Origin: Croceicoccus ponticola
Lineage (GTDB): Bacteria > Pseudomonadota > Alphaproteobacteria > Sphingomonadales > Sphingomonadaceae
Assembly: GCF_004004515.1 (NCBI RefSeq)
Contig: NZ_RXOL01000002.1
Location: 124,001 to 188,000 of the forward strand
Direction of reading: 5' to 3'
DNA: 64,000 bases
The position numbers and the translations under genes are program-made. Position 1 is the stretch's first letter, and every line of letters begins with the position of its first letter. Positions 33,202 to 42,011 of this stretch are shown here, in pieces. The notes below the pieces were generated by a model. The model was given only the letters and a program-made list of their open reading frames with translations. It did not search any database and was not told the DNA's origin.

Positions 33202-33999
33202 ATGCCTTCGGGTTGGCGATCGAACGATCTTGAAGATTTCATGACCGGATTGTTTCAGGTCGCATCGGGTGTTGATTCGGGCGAAACAAAAGCCGATCGC
33301 GCCATTGCTCTGTTCTACAATTACCTGCACAGAATCGGCGTGGAATTCGCCAATTTCGGTACATTCGAAATTGCCGATGGCAAGGGGGACATGGATGCGT
33401 TCGGCGGGGCGAACATGCCCGGCTGCTTCATCGAGGAATATTTTGCGCGCGGATGGAACCGGAGCGATTTCGTCCTTCGTGCCGGCGAACTTCTGACGCC
33501 CAAAAACCCGGAGTCGACGTTTCGCATCGGCTTGCCCGCCTTGACCACGCTGCCCGACAACTATCGCGATTCAAACGCCATGATCATGGCGGCTGGCGAT
33601 GCAGGATTGCAGGACGGGTTGGCCTTTATCGGCAAATCCCCGCTCAATCCGAATTCCGGGCGAGAGCGGTACTTCGGGATCGCGCTGGGTGGCGACAAGA
33701 ACGCCGCGGGTGTCGCCAATGAACGACTGGGCGAAATAAAGGTCGCGTTTTTTGCCATGCTTCAAGTCGTCAAACCTCGACTGGAAGCCTTGGCCGATGG
33801 ATATGGCCACACCCTGACCGCGCGTGAAAAAGACGTGCTGGCGATGGTGGCAAGGGGAGAGATGCGCGACCAGATTGGTTTTCGCTTCAACCTGTCGGTG
33901 CCGACCGTGGACGTGCACTTGCGCAGCATCCGCCAAAAGCTGAACGCGCAAAACCTGCCCGAAGCGGTGGCAAAGGGCATGCGCTACGGCGTGATCTGA
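33202..33999 (+). CDS. LuxR-family transcriptional regulator with degenerate autoinducer-type domain
   Basis: A 265-residue regulator. The C-terminal 65 residues are a clear LuxR/FixJ helix-turn-helix: LTAREKDVLAMVARGEMRDQ, then FNLSVPTVDVHLRSIRQKL and a final AVAKGMRYGVI. The N-terminal 190 residues have the size and some features of an autoinducer-binding domain (EEYFARGWNRSDFVLRA resembles the W...Y...DP region), but the DPV motif is absent, so acyl-homoserine lactone binding is uncertain. Start ATG 33202 has AGGGGA eight bases upstream; the frame opens earlier at 33136. No luxI-type gene is present in the window. It directly follows the polysaccharide locus and could regulate it. Its 3' end overlaps the convergent putR-like gene by 16 bp. 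Confidence 0.8.
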   Translation: MPSGWRSNDLEDFMTGLFQVASGVDSGETKADRAIALFYNYLHRIGVEFANFGTFEIADGKGDMDAFGGANMPGCFIEEYFARGWNRSDFVLRAGELLTPKNPESTFRIGLPALTTLPDNYRDSNAMIMAAGDAGLQDGLAFIGKSPLNPNSGRERYFGIALGGDKNAAGVANERLGEIKVAFFAMLQVVKPRLEALADGYGHTLTAREKDVLAMVARGEMRDQIGFRFNLSVPTVDVHLRSIRQKLNAQNLPEAVAKGMRYGVI

Positions 34000-34487
34000 C
34001 TTTCGCGCGGCACGCGGGGCCGCGTCGCCTCCTTGATCGCATCCATCGCGACGAATGTCGACGTGCTGGCCACATGCGGCAGGCTCGATATCTTTTCGCC
34101 CAGCACTTCGCGATAACGGCGAATATTCGCGGTCCGCACTTTCAGCAGGTAATCGAAGCTGCTGGCGATCATGTAGCATTCCTCGACTTCCGGAATGCGG
34201 CGCACGGCGGCATTGAATTCGTCCAATGCCTTCTCGCGGGTGTCGGACAGCTTGACCTCGGCAAAGGCGACGTGATCCAATCCCAGCCGCGCATGGTCGA
34301 GAATGGCCGTGAATCCCCGAATCGCACCGTTGTCGATCAAGCGTCGCAGCCGGACCTGGCACGGGGTTTTCGACAGGCCGACGGTGCGAGCAAGATCGGT
34401 TACCGACATCCGCCCGTCAGCGGCAAGCGCGGCTACGATCTTGCGGTCGAAGGAATCCATTTCGTCTTTTTCAGGTACTTTTGCCAT
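33984..34487 (-). CDS. putR: Lrp/AsnC-family regulator of putA
   Basis: A 167-residue leucine-responsive-type regulator: N-terminal winged HTH (DSFDRKIVAALAADGRMSVTDLARTVGLSKTPCQVRLRRL, quoted as two blocks DSFDRKIVAALAADGR and VTDLARTVGLSKTPCQVRL) and C-terminal RAM effector domain (AFAEVKLSDTREKALDEF, IPEVEECYMIASSFDYLLKV). Divergent position next to putA is the classic arrangement of PutR, which activates putA in response to proline in Agrobacterium, Rhodobacter and Caulobacter. I chose ATG 34487 (MAKVPEKDEM); ATG 34460 (MDSFDRK) is the other option. The frame upstream of 34487 runs into putA and is not used. Confidence 0.88.
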   Translation of the reverse strand: MAKVPEKDEMDSFDRKIVAALAADGRMSVTDLARTVGLSKTPCQVRLRRLIDNGAIRGFTAILDHARLGLDHVAFAEVKLSDTREKALDEFNAAVRRIPEVEECYMIASSFDYLLKVRTANIRRYREVLGEKISSLPHVASTSTFVAMDAIKEATRPRVPRESQITP

Positions 34488-34524
34488 CCGTTTCGCCCTT
34501 TGAGACGCAATTAATAAGTCAGTA

Positions 34525-34559
34525 GGGTAATTTTCTGCCACCTTATAGGATAATCTGCC
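34525..34559. promoter_or_regulatory. Direct repeats in the putR-putA spacer, candidate PutR operator
   Basis: GGGTAATTTTCTGCC at 34525-34539 and GGATAATCTGCC at 34548-34559 are related repeats about 23 bp apart in the AT-rich 100-bp divergent promoter region. Lrp-type regulators bind such spaced AT-rich repeats. Assignment to PutR is inferred from position. Confidence 0.4.
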
Positions 34560-34587
34560 TTTCGACCTTGCGCTATATTGTGCTGGC

Positions 34588-37500
34588 ATGACCGCTCCCA
34601 CGCCCTTTGTCGGGTTCGCACCCGCTGCCCGTCCCGCAACGCCATTGCGCCAAGCCATCACCGCCGCCACACGCAGGCCGGAACCGGAATGCATGGCTGA
34701 CCTGATCGACGCGGCCACTCCGCCCGCGGCGATGGCGCCGCAGATCGCGGCTCTGACCGAACGGCTGGTGAAATCGCTGCGCAAGTCGGGGCAGCGCGGC
34801 GGGGTGGAGGATCTGGTCAAGGAATACTCGCTCGACAGTCAGGAAGGCGTCGCGCTGATGTGCCTTGCCGAAGCGTTGCTGCGCATTCCCGACGATGCGA
34901 CGCGCGATGCGCTGATCCGTGACAAGATCGCCCCGGGCAACTGGCAGGCGCATCTGGGCGACGGGCGGTCGCTGTTCGTCAATGCCGCGACTTGGGGATT
35001 GGTCGTCACCGGCAAGCTGACGTCGAGCGTCAACAACAGCGGTAGCGTGAAAGAAGGGGGCCTGTCCTCTGCCCTCACCCGGCTTGTCGCGCGGGCAGGC
35101 GAACCGGTCATCCGGCGCGGCGTCGACTTGGCGATGGAGCTTATGGGCGAACAGTTCGTGACGGGCGAGACAATCGCCAAAGCACTCAAGCGCGCCCGTC
35201 GGATGGAAGCCAAGGGCTTTGCCTATAGCTACGACATGCTGGGCGAAGCGGCGACGACGGCGGACGATGCCGACCGTTATTACGCCGATTACGAACGCGC
35301 GATCCATGCCATCGGCAAGGCTTCGGCGGGACGCGGCATCCATGCGGGGCCGGGGATTTCGATCAAGCTGTCCGCGCTCCACCCCCGGTATTCGCGCGCG
35401 CAGGTCGCTCGCGTGATGGGCGAACTGCTGCCCCGCGTGCGCGAACTGGCGCTGCTGGCCAAGGGGTACGACATCGGGTTCAATATCGACGCGGAGGAAT
35501 CCGACAGGCTCGAAATCTCGCTCGACCTGCTCGAAAGCCTTGCCTTCGACGATGCGCTGGGCGGATGGAACGGGCTGGGCTTCGTGGTGCAGGGATATGG
35601 CAAGCGCTGCCCCTTCGTCATCGACTGGCTGGTCGACCTCGCCCGCCGTTCGGACCGTCGCATCATGGTCCGGTTGGTCAAGGGCGCGTATTGGGACAGC
35701 GAGATCAAGCGCGCGCAAGTCGATGGGCTGGCCGATTTTCCGGTCTTTACGCGCAAGGTGCATACCGACGTGTCGTACCTCGCCTGCGCGCGAAAGCTGC
35801 TGGCCAATCGCGATGTCGTGTTCCCGCAATTCGCAACCCACAATGCCCAGACGTTGAGCGCGATCTATCACCTTGCCGGTCCGCATTTCACCACCGGCGA
35901 CTGGGAGTTCCAGTGCCTGCACGGCATGGGCGAACCGCTTTACGAACAGGTCGTCGAACCGTTGCAGCGCCCCTGCCGCATCTATGCCCCGGTCGGCACG
36001 CACGAAACGCTGCTGGCCTATCTCGTCCGCAGATTGCTGGAAAACGGCGCGAATTCGAGCTTCGTACACCGCATCCTCGACGAAGACATCAGCGTGGCCG
36101 AACTCGCGTCGGATCCGGCGCGCGATGCTCGCGCCATAGAACCGTTCGGGTCGCCGCACCCGGTGATCGCATTGCCGCGCAACCTGTTTCCGGACCGCGC
36201 CAATTCCGCCGGCATGGACCTTGCCAGCGAAGCCGTGCTGGCGGGCCTTGGCGATGCGTTGCGGGCCACGGCGGGCGAAACTTGGCGTGCGGAGCCGATG
36301 ATTCCCGGCCTGGAAAACGAACGCACCGCGCGCGCCCTACGCAATCCGGCCGACCATGCGGACGTGGTCGGTCATGCCGCCTTTGCCCTGCCGCGCGATG
36401 CGCAATTCGCGGCAACGGTCGCGGCCAGCGTGGCCCAAGCATGGGCCGCAACGCCAATTGACGATCGCGCCGCCTGTCTGACCCGCGCGGCCGACGCGAT
36501 GGAAGCCGCGATGCCGCGTCTGATGGGCCTTGCCATGCGCGAAGCGGGCAAGAGTGCCGCGAACGCCATCGCCGAAGTGCGCGAGGCGGTCGATTTCCTG
36601 CGCTATTACGCAGTGCAGGCGCGAACCACGCTGGCGGGCACGCAACCGATCGGTCCGGTCGTGTGCATCAGCCCGTGGAATTTCCCGCTTGCGATCTTTA
36701 CCGGCCAGGTCGCCGCCGCGCTGGTCGCGGGCAACCCGGTGCTGGCCAAGCCGGCAGAGGAAACCCCGCTCATCGCGGCAGAGGCGGTTCGCATCCTGCA
36801 CGACGCGGGAGTGCCGCCAAAAGTGCTGCAGCTGGTTCCCGGCGCGGGCGATGTCGGCGGGGCGCTGGTCGCCGCGCCACAGACGGCGGGCGTGATGTTT
36901 ACCGGATCGACTGAAGTGGCCAAGATCATCCAGCGCGAACTGGCCAAACGCATCGCGCCCGACGGCAGCCCGATCACGCTGATCGCCGAAACCGGCGGGC
37001 AGAACGCAATGATCGTCGATTCGTCGGCCCTTGCCGAACAAGTCGTCGCCGATGTCGTCGCCAGCGCTTTCGACAGCGCGGGGCAACGCTGTTCGGCGCT
37101 GCGCGTGCTGTGCCTTCAGGACGATATCGCCGACCGTCAGCTGGCGATGATCCGCGGCGCGCTGCACGAATTGCGCATCGGCAATACCGATCGGCTGTGC
37201 ACCGACATCGGCCCCGTCATCACGGCAGAGGCGCGCGACACGATCGAAACGCACGTCGCCGCGATGGCAGCGGCAGGATGCGGGGTGGAGCGGCTGGCCC
37301 TGCCCCCCGAAACCGCGAAGGGCACGTTCGTCGCGCCGACGATCATCGAAATCGACGACATGGCGCAATTGGGCCGCGAAGTGTTCGGCCCCGTGCTCCA
37401 CGTCGTGCGGTTCGCGCGCAGGGATCTTTTCAAGCTGGTCGATGCGATCAACGCCACCGGATATGGCCTGACCTTCGGCCTGCACACCCGGCTCGACGAT

Positions 37501-38094
37501 ACGGTGCGCGGCGTGACGCGGCGGATCGCGGTCGGCAATGTCTATGTCAATCGCAACACCATCGGTGCGGTCGTCGGCGTCCAGCCGTTTGGTGGCTGCG
37601 GGCTTTCGGGTACCGGGCCAAAGGCGGGCGGACCGCTTTACCTGTCGCGGCTGGTGCGCGGCGGATGCGCGGTCGACCTGCCCGACACGCCGGTCGAGCT
37701 TCCCGGTCCGGTGGGTGAGCGCAACATCTACGCGCTTCATCCGCGCGGCGAAATCCTCGTCATTCCGGACACCGCCGAGGGTCTTTCGGCACAGCTTGCC
37801 GCTGTCGAAGCCGCGGGCGGACGGGTCACCGTGCTAGGTTTTCGGGGCGAGGGACGCGGCGAGGGGCTGGCGCGCGACGCGCTGCCGCGGACCAATCGCT
37901 GGGCCGCGGTGCTCGTCGAACGGCCAACCCCCGACCTTTTGCAACGCATCGCTGCAATGGACGGACCGATTCCCCTCATCCAGTCGCCCGACGCCAAGGG
38001 CCTCTATTGTCAGGCATGGCTGCGCGAGGAAGTGTCGACCTCGATCAATACCACCGCGGCAGGCGGCAACGCGAGCCTGATGGCTCTCGTCTAG
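34588..38094 (+). CDS. putA: Bifunctional proline dehydrogenase / L-glutamate-gamma-semialdehyde dehydrogenase
   Basis: A 1168-residue bifunctional PutA that oxidises proline to glutamate through channelled pyrroline-5-carboxylate, using FAD in the first and NAD in the second step. The proline-dehydrogenase barrel covers about residues 150-480 (GISIKLSALHPRYSRAQ, VRLVKGAYWDSEIKRAQ, FATHNAQTLSAI). The aldehyde dehydrogenase domain follows (PWNFPLAIFTGQVAAAL, catalytic Cys835 in AGQRCSALRV, EVFGPVLHVVRF), and the extra C-terminal domain ends in the conserved SINTTAAGGNASLMAL. There is no N-terminal ribbon-helix-helix DNA-binding domain, unlike the 1320-residue E. coli protein, consistent with control by the divergent Lrp-type regulator. 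The start ATG 34588 is 100 bp from putR. Confidence 0.96.
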   Translation: MTAPTPFVGFAPAARPATPLRQAITAATRRPEPECMADLIDAATPPAAMAPQIAALTERLVKSLRKSGQRGGVEDLVKEYSLDSQEGVALMCLAEALLRIPDDATRDALIRDKIAPGNWQAHLGDGRSLFVNAATWGLVVTGKLTSSVNNSGSVKEGGLSSALTRLVARAGEPVIRRGVDLAMELMGEQFVTGETIAKALKRARRMEAKGFAYSYDMLGEAATTADDADRYYADYERAIHAIGKASAGRGIHAGPGISIKLSALHPRYSRAQVARVMGELLPRVRELALLAKGYDIGFNIDAEESDRLEISLDLLESLAFDDALGGWNGLGFVVQGYGKRCPFVIDWLVDLARRSDRRIMVRLVKGAYWDSEIKRAQVDGLADFPVFTRKVHTDVSYLACARKLLANRDVVFPQFATHNAQTLSAIYHLAGPHFTTGDWEFQCLHGMGEPLYEQVVEPLQRPCRIYAPVGTHETLLAYLVRRLLENGANSSFVHRILDEDISVAELASDPARDARAIEPFGSPHPVIALPRNLFPDRANSAGMDLASEAVLAGLGDALRATAGETWRAEPMIPGLENERTARALRNPADHADVVGHAAFALPRDAQFAATVAASVAQAWAATPIDDRAACLTRAADAMEAAMPRLMGLAMREAGKSAANAIAEVREAVDFLRYYAVQARTTLAGTQPIGPVVCISPWNFPLAIFTGQVAAALVAGNPVLAKPAEETPLIAAEAVRILHDAGVPPKVLQLVPGAGDVGGALVAAPQTAGVMFTGSTEVAKIIQRELAKRIAPDGSPITLIAETGGQNAMIVDSSALAEQVVADVVASAFDSAGQRCSALRVLCLQDDIADRQLAMIRGALHELRIGNTDRLCTDIGPVITAEARDTIETHVAAMAAAGCGVERLALPPETAKGTFVAPTIIEIDDMAQLGREVFGPVLHVVRFARRDLFKLVDAINATGYGLTFGLHTRLDDTVRGVTRRIAVGNVYVNRNTIGAVVGVQPFGGCGLSGTGPKAGGPLYLSRLVRGGCAVDLPDTPVELPGPVGERNIYALHPRGEILVIPDTAEGLSAQLAAVEAAGGRVTVLGFRGEGRGEGLARDALPRTNRWAAVLVERPTPDLLQRIAAMDGPIPLIQSPDAKGLYCQAWLREEVSTSINTTAAGGNASLMALV

Positions 38095-38111
38095 GCGGGA
38101 AAAGCGTCCGC

Positions 38112-38699
38112 TCAGCAGACCGGCGTCATCGGGCCGTTGATCACCGATTCTGCCAGTGGTCGACGCTGGTTGGGCGTTTCCCGCTCACGCAGGCCGTCGG
38201 GCAGGGTTTCGGGCGAGCCCCTGCGCCCGATGACAAATGCCGCCTCAAGCCGGAAATTGGCCGGCAGGTTCAGCGTACCCGGTGCCTTATCGAATTCGAG
38301 CCCGGTCATGCCGTGGGTGTAAAAGCCCATCTGTAACGCCTGCATCGCCATGAAGCCCCATGCGGTCCCGCAATCGAAGCTGTGGCTGTGGTTCGGGGCA
38401 TCGCCCTTTGGCCCACGCGTCAATTCATCCGATACGATGAAGACCAGCGCCGAAGCGCTGTGGGCCCAACCCTGGTTGAACGGTATCAGCAGCGACATCG
38501 CATCGTCCCAGAACGCATCGCCGCGCCGGGCGTAAAGAAACCGCCATGGCTGATAATTGGATGCCGAAGGTGCCCAGCGTCCTGCTTCCATGATGGTGAA
38601 CAGGTCCGCTTCGTCGATGGTCGAACCATCGAACGCGCGCGGCGACCAGCGGGAGAGGAAGGCCTCGTCAATGGGATGTTCGGAATTGCGTTCGGTCAC
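38112..38699 (-). CDS. Nitroreductase-family protein
   Basis: A 195-residue FMN-dependent oxidoreductase of the nitroreductase family. The N-terminal FLSRWSPRAFDGSTID and EAGRWAPSASNYQPWRFLYA are the FMN-binding signatures; ALQMGFYTHGMTGLEFDKA and the EAAFVIGRRG beta-strand near the end are also typical. Physiological substrate unknown; related enzymes reduce quinones or nitro compounds with NAD(P)H. Start is GTG 38699 (TERNSEHPIDEAF). It is convergent with putA, with only 17 bp between the stop codons. Confidence 0.88.
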   Translation of the reverse strand: MTERNSEHPIDEAFLSRWSPRAFDGSTIDEADLFTIMEAGRWAPSASNYQPWRFLYARRGDAFWDDAMSLLIPFNQGWAHSASALVFIVSDELTRGPKGDAPNHSHSFDCGTAWGFMAMQALQMGFYTHGMTGLEFDKAPGTLNLPANFRLEAAFVIGRRGSPETLPDGLRERETPNQRRPLAESVINGPMTPVC

Positions 38700-38842
38700 G
38701 TCTGGTTTCTCGCTTTAAAAGCCACCGGTTGTTCGGAGCTCGTGACCGGATAACAGCCCGAGCAACCGGCACAAGATCGAATCAGGGCGCCAGTTGACAG
38801 GCAACTGGACAAATCGCTGACCGCTTGCCATCCCCCTTTGCC

Positions 38843-40690
38843 ATGAACGATCGTATTTCGGCCAAGGCGGCCTTCGCACAGGCGCGGGCAAACCGATTTG
38901 GCCGGATGTTGGGGCGCGGCGATGACAACCGCCTTGAGCCCGAATGCTGGCCACGCGTTTCGCCATCGTTCCGTTTTTCCCGTGACCAGACGTTTTTCGC
39001 AATGGGAAGCTGTTTTGCGCAGGATATCGCGCGGCGCCTTTCGCTCGATGGATACGATGTGCTTGGCGCGGAACAGGCCGGGCAAAGCCAGCGGAACCGG
39101 TACACCCCAGCCGCCATCTGGCAGGAATTGCAATGGGTCGCCCGCATCCTCGATCGCGACGACACGGTCAGAGATGCGGACATCGATCCGCTCTTGCTGC
39201 AAATCAGACCGGATCACTTCGTCGACCTTTGGGAAAAGACCGAGCACGCGAGCGGCGCCACGCTGGAAACGGCGCGAGAAGCGCGGCGAGCGCTTTATGC
39301 CCACTTCCGCGGGGCCTTCGTCGCCGATGTCGCGATCGTAACGCTCGGCCTGATAGAGGCCTGGTGGGACGAGGTGAGCCGATCCCATGTGGAATTCGAC
39401 CCGGCATGGATCCGGTTGCCCGACCGCGAACGGTTCGGTTTTGCCCGATTGTCCTTTGCCGATTGCAAGCATTTCACCGACCTCAGCGTGACACTTTTGA
39501 CCGAACGCGGCCGGCGCGTGTTGCTGACCACTTCCCCCAATGCGCTCGCCCGTACATTCACGGCAGATGACGTGATCGTCGCCAATGCGCAGTCGAAGGC
39601 GGTCTTGCGCGCCGTCGCGGGCGAAGTCAGCGCCGAACACGATGCCGTCGACTATTTCCCGTCCTACGAAATCGCCACGCTGACGCGCAGGCCGGAAGTC
39701 TGGGACGACGATCTGCTCCACGTCAATTCTGCCTTCATCGCACGGATCATGCAGCACGTTATGGGCGCCTACGTGCCTGACGAAAGTGAAGGTGGGCGAG
39801 ACGGAGCCCGAAGCGCCGATGAACTGATGCGCATGGCCAATCTGGTCCAAGGCCAGCAATACGATGCGGCGTCCCGGATCTATGACGCAAATGCGGATGC
39901 CGCGATCCGATCCGCTAATCCCGCCATCCAGAACGCCGCGATCCGCGTGCTGAAGCGGCAGGCTCGCATGGCCGATGCGGCGGCCCATGCGCTGCAGTTC
40001 GCAAGCCTGGACCGGGACCATGCCGCGATGCAAGCCGACTGGATCTTCGATGCCGCGTCGATTCTCGCCACGCATCCACAGCATGATGCGCTCGCCGAAG
40101 ACCTGTTCACATGGCTACGCGAACAGGGGGCATCGCGGCCCGAAATACTGCTCGCCGCGATGATCAGGGTTCATCGCGAACGGGACGAGGACGATCTCAA
40201 GGCATTCGTAGCATTGGTGGAGCGACTTGCCCCCGATTGTCCCGCGCTAACAGTGCGGACAGCGTCGCACCTGCAATCATGGGGCGAATTGGCGCGCGGC
40301 CTGAAACTGTGCCGTCGCCAACGCGAAACCGCGCCACAGGACACGACGCTGCTCAGGCGGCTGGCTCGGTTGCAACTGGCCAGCGGCGCGATCGAAGATG
40401 CGATAACCACGCTAGACACTCTGGCGATGCTGGAGCCCGGCGACGGATGGACAAGGCTGACCCTCGCTCGCACGATGGCCAAAGTCGGCCGCAATACCGA
40501 AGCACTTAGCCATCTGGCCGTACTGGACACGCACGAACCAGACCATGCCGAAGCCCTGTTGCTGGCCGCCCGCCTGCACTGGAAAATGGGCGAGCGCGGA
40601 CAGGCAAGGGCCAATGCCCGCCGTGCGGTGGGCACTGGCGACGATGATGGATCGTTGACGGCAAGGCTCGGCACGATTCTGGCCAGCTGA
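38843..40690 (+). CDS. GSCFA-domain protein with C-terminal TPR-like repeats
   Basis: A 615-residue protein. The N-terminal 310 residues carry the literal GSCFA motif (residues 55-59, [16 protein letters not shown]), a [12 protein letters not shown] region, [19 protein letters not shown] and a closing DLLH pair (Asp290, His293) like block V of SGNH hydrolases. The C-terminal half is helical with TPR-like units ([40 protein letters not shown]). GSCFA proteins are often found near polysaccharide genes and may act as sugar O-acyl esterases or transferases; no activity is established here. ATG 38843 was chosen over an upstream in-frame TTG. It is separated from the main polysaccharide locus by luxR and put genes but shares domain design with the locus' first gene. 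Confidence 0.8.
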   Translation: MNDRISAKAAFAQARANRFGRMLGRGDDNRLEPECWPRVSPSFRFSRDQTFFAMGSCFAQDIARRLSLDGYDVLGAEQAGQSQRNRYTPAAIWQELQWVARILDRDDTVRDADIDPLLLQIRPDHFVDLWEKTEHASGATLETAREARRALYAHFRGAFVADVAIVTLGLIEAWWDEVSRSHVEFDPAWIRLPDRERFGFARLSFADCKHFTDLSVTLLTERGRRVLLTTSPNALARTFTADDVIVANAQSKAVLRAVAGEVSAEHDAVDYFPSYEIATLTRRPEVWDDDLLHVNSAFIARIMQHVMGAYVPDESEGGRDGARSADELMRMANLVQGQQYDAASRIYDANADAAIRSANPAIQNAAIRVLKRQARMADAAAHALQFASLDRDHAAMQADWIFDAASILATHPQHDALAEDLFTWLREQGASRPEILLAAMIRVHRERDEDDLKAFVALVERLAPDCPALTVRTASHLQSWGELARGLKLCRRQRETAPQDTTLLRRLARLQLASGAIEDAITTLDTLAMLEPGDGWTRLTLARTMAKVGRNTEALSHLAVLDTHEPDHAEALLLAARLHWKMGERGQARANARRAVGTGDDDGSLTARLGTILAS

Positions 40691-40750
40691 ACGCAGCGCC
40701 GACCGCCAACCCGATGCGGCAGTCAAAGCGCGCGCAGGGCATCGAAAAAA

Positions 40751-40827
<77 letters not shown>

Positions 40828-40946
40828 GCGGTTCCATGCGGAACGGGGCAGGCACCTAGCAGGGGCTCCGACCGCTTGCCAGTGTTTTTACAGCCCTGAG
40901 CGGCGCGTTAGGGTTTTTTCAATCCGAAGATGCGACCTTGCTCGAC

Positions 40947-41324
40947 ATGAGCATGATGCAAGAGTTTCCCGTTGACGATGCCGGACACCCGATCGGGTGC
41001 GAGGAAGATGTCCTCGCCGCCCGCTGGACGGCCATGCACCAGGCCGCCGATGCCATTGCCAGAATGCTTGGCCGCGATGGTTCCGGGGCGGAACGGGTCA
41101 TGAGCCTTTATCCCGTCGGCCTGCCTGACGGCGACGTATTGATAATCCTCGCGGAGACAGAGGACCTGTGCACGATGATGACGCAGGGCCTGTTCGCGAT
41201 CCTGCGCGCGCGGGAAAACGGAGCAGAAGCCAAGGTTGCGGCCAAGGCCTTGCTGTCGCGGTTCGAAAGGAAACGCCACGCATTGTTGGCGGGTCACGAA
41301 ACGCCGCAGGACCTGGCCGCCTGA
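40947..41324 (+). CDS. Hypothetical protein, 125 residues
   Basis: I do not recognise this small, mostly helical protein. It begins MSMMQEFPVDDAGHPIGCEE and ends FERKRHALLAGHETPQDLAA. The middle contains MHQAADAIARMLGRDGSG and an amphipathic FAILRARENGAEAKVAAKAL. No signal peptide or membrane helix is seen, and there is a single Cys. ATG 40947 or ATG 40953 could start it; an in-frame TTG lies at 40938. It is flanked by the tRNA gene (opposite strand) and mmcB (same strand, 73 bp downstream). Codon pattern and frame length look genuine, but evidence is weaker than for its neighbours. Confidence 0.6.
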   Translation: MSMMQEFPVDDAGHPIGCEEDVLAARWTAMHQAADAIARMLGRDGSGAERVMSLYPVGLPDGDVLIILAETEDLCTMMTQGLFAILRARENGAEAKVAAKALLSRFERKRHALLAGHETPQDLAA

Positions 41325-41367
41325 CAAGGGGCATTTTCCGACGGGCACGTCATTTCGGGCTTGCAGT

Positions 41368-41382
41368 GTTCCCATTTCGTTC
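41368..41382 (+). promoter_or_regulatory. LexA (SOS) box upstream of mmcB
   Basis: GTTCCCATTTCGTTC is an exact match to the alphaproteobacterial LexA box GTTC-N7-GTTC. It ends 15 bp before the mmcB start codon. mmcB is a known SOS-regulated gene in Caulobacter, so position and gene identity support each other. Confidence 0.8.
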
Positions 41383-41397
41383 CGTACTATCGCAGGC

Positions 41398-41943
41398 ATG
41401 GTCGATTCTGTTCATGCCTTGCCGCTTCGCGCTTCATCCGATCCACGCGTGAACGATGGCATTGGCGGCGTTGCTCTGGCGGGCGCCAGTGCGGTGGCAC
41501 GGGGCATCGGGCGCTTACTGGCGCGTAACGGCATCTGGACCATTACCGAAATGCCGCTTGTCGGTGGGCGCCGCGCCGACCTGATGGGTGTCGATTCGCG
41601 CGGGCAGGTCGTGATCGTGGAGATCAAGGTTTCGCGCGCCGACCTGATGAGCGACGGCAAATGGACCGACTATCTCGACCATTGCGACCGATTTTACTGG
41701 GGGCTTTCGCCCAATCTCGACCGGCAGTGCCTCGACACCGCCGATTTTCACCCGGACCGTTGCGGCGTGATCGTCGCGGACAGCTACGACGCGGAAATCC
41801 TGCGCCCGGCCCCGCTGCTGAAATTGGCCGCCGCCCGCCGCAAGGTGGAAGTGGAGCGATTGGCGCGCTGCGCTTTGCGGCGAAGGCAAGTGGACGGCGA
41901 CCCTCATTGCGCGACATGGGGCGGCGAATTGGCGGGTCAATGA
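41398..41943 (+). CDS. mmcB: MmcB-family DNA repair protein
   Basis: A 181-residue protein of the MmcB family, described in Caulobacter as an SOS-induced gene needed for mitomycin C resistance. The central RRADLMGVDSRGQVVIVEIK contains the D...ExK arrangement of a PD-(D/E)xK nuclease fold, so it is probably a metal-dependent nuclease of crosslink repair. Further conserved parts are DYLDHCDRFYWG and RCGVIVADSYDAEILR. I start it at ATG 41398, directly downstream of a LexA box; the frame is open back to 41236, inside the preceding gene, and is not used. Confidence 0.92.
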   Translation: MVDSVHALPLRASSDPRVNDGIGGVALAGASAVARGIGRLLARNGIWTITEMPLVGGRRADLMGVDSRGQVVIVEIKVSRADLMSDGKWTDYLDHCDRFYWGLSPNLDRQCLDTADFHPDRCGVIVADSYDAEILRPAPLLKLAAARRKVEVERLARCALRRRQVDGDPHCATWGGELAGQ

Positions 41944-42011
41944 ACTTGCTGCGCCCCTAAAAACTCCACGGCGCTTTTCCCGCGACCGCTTTGCCGGTAT
42001 TGGCCTGCGCC

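Noticed and set aside
34573-36159. 528-codon minus-strand frame opposite putA
   Set aside because: Antisense shadow of the proline dehydrogenase domain.
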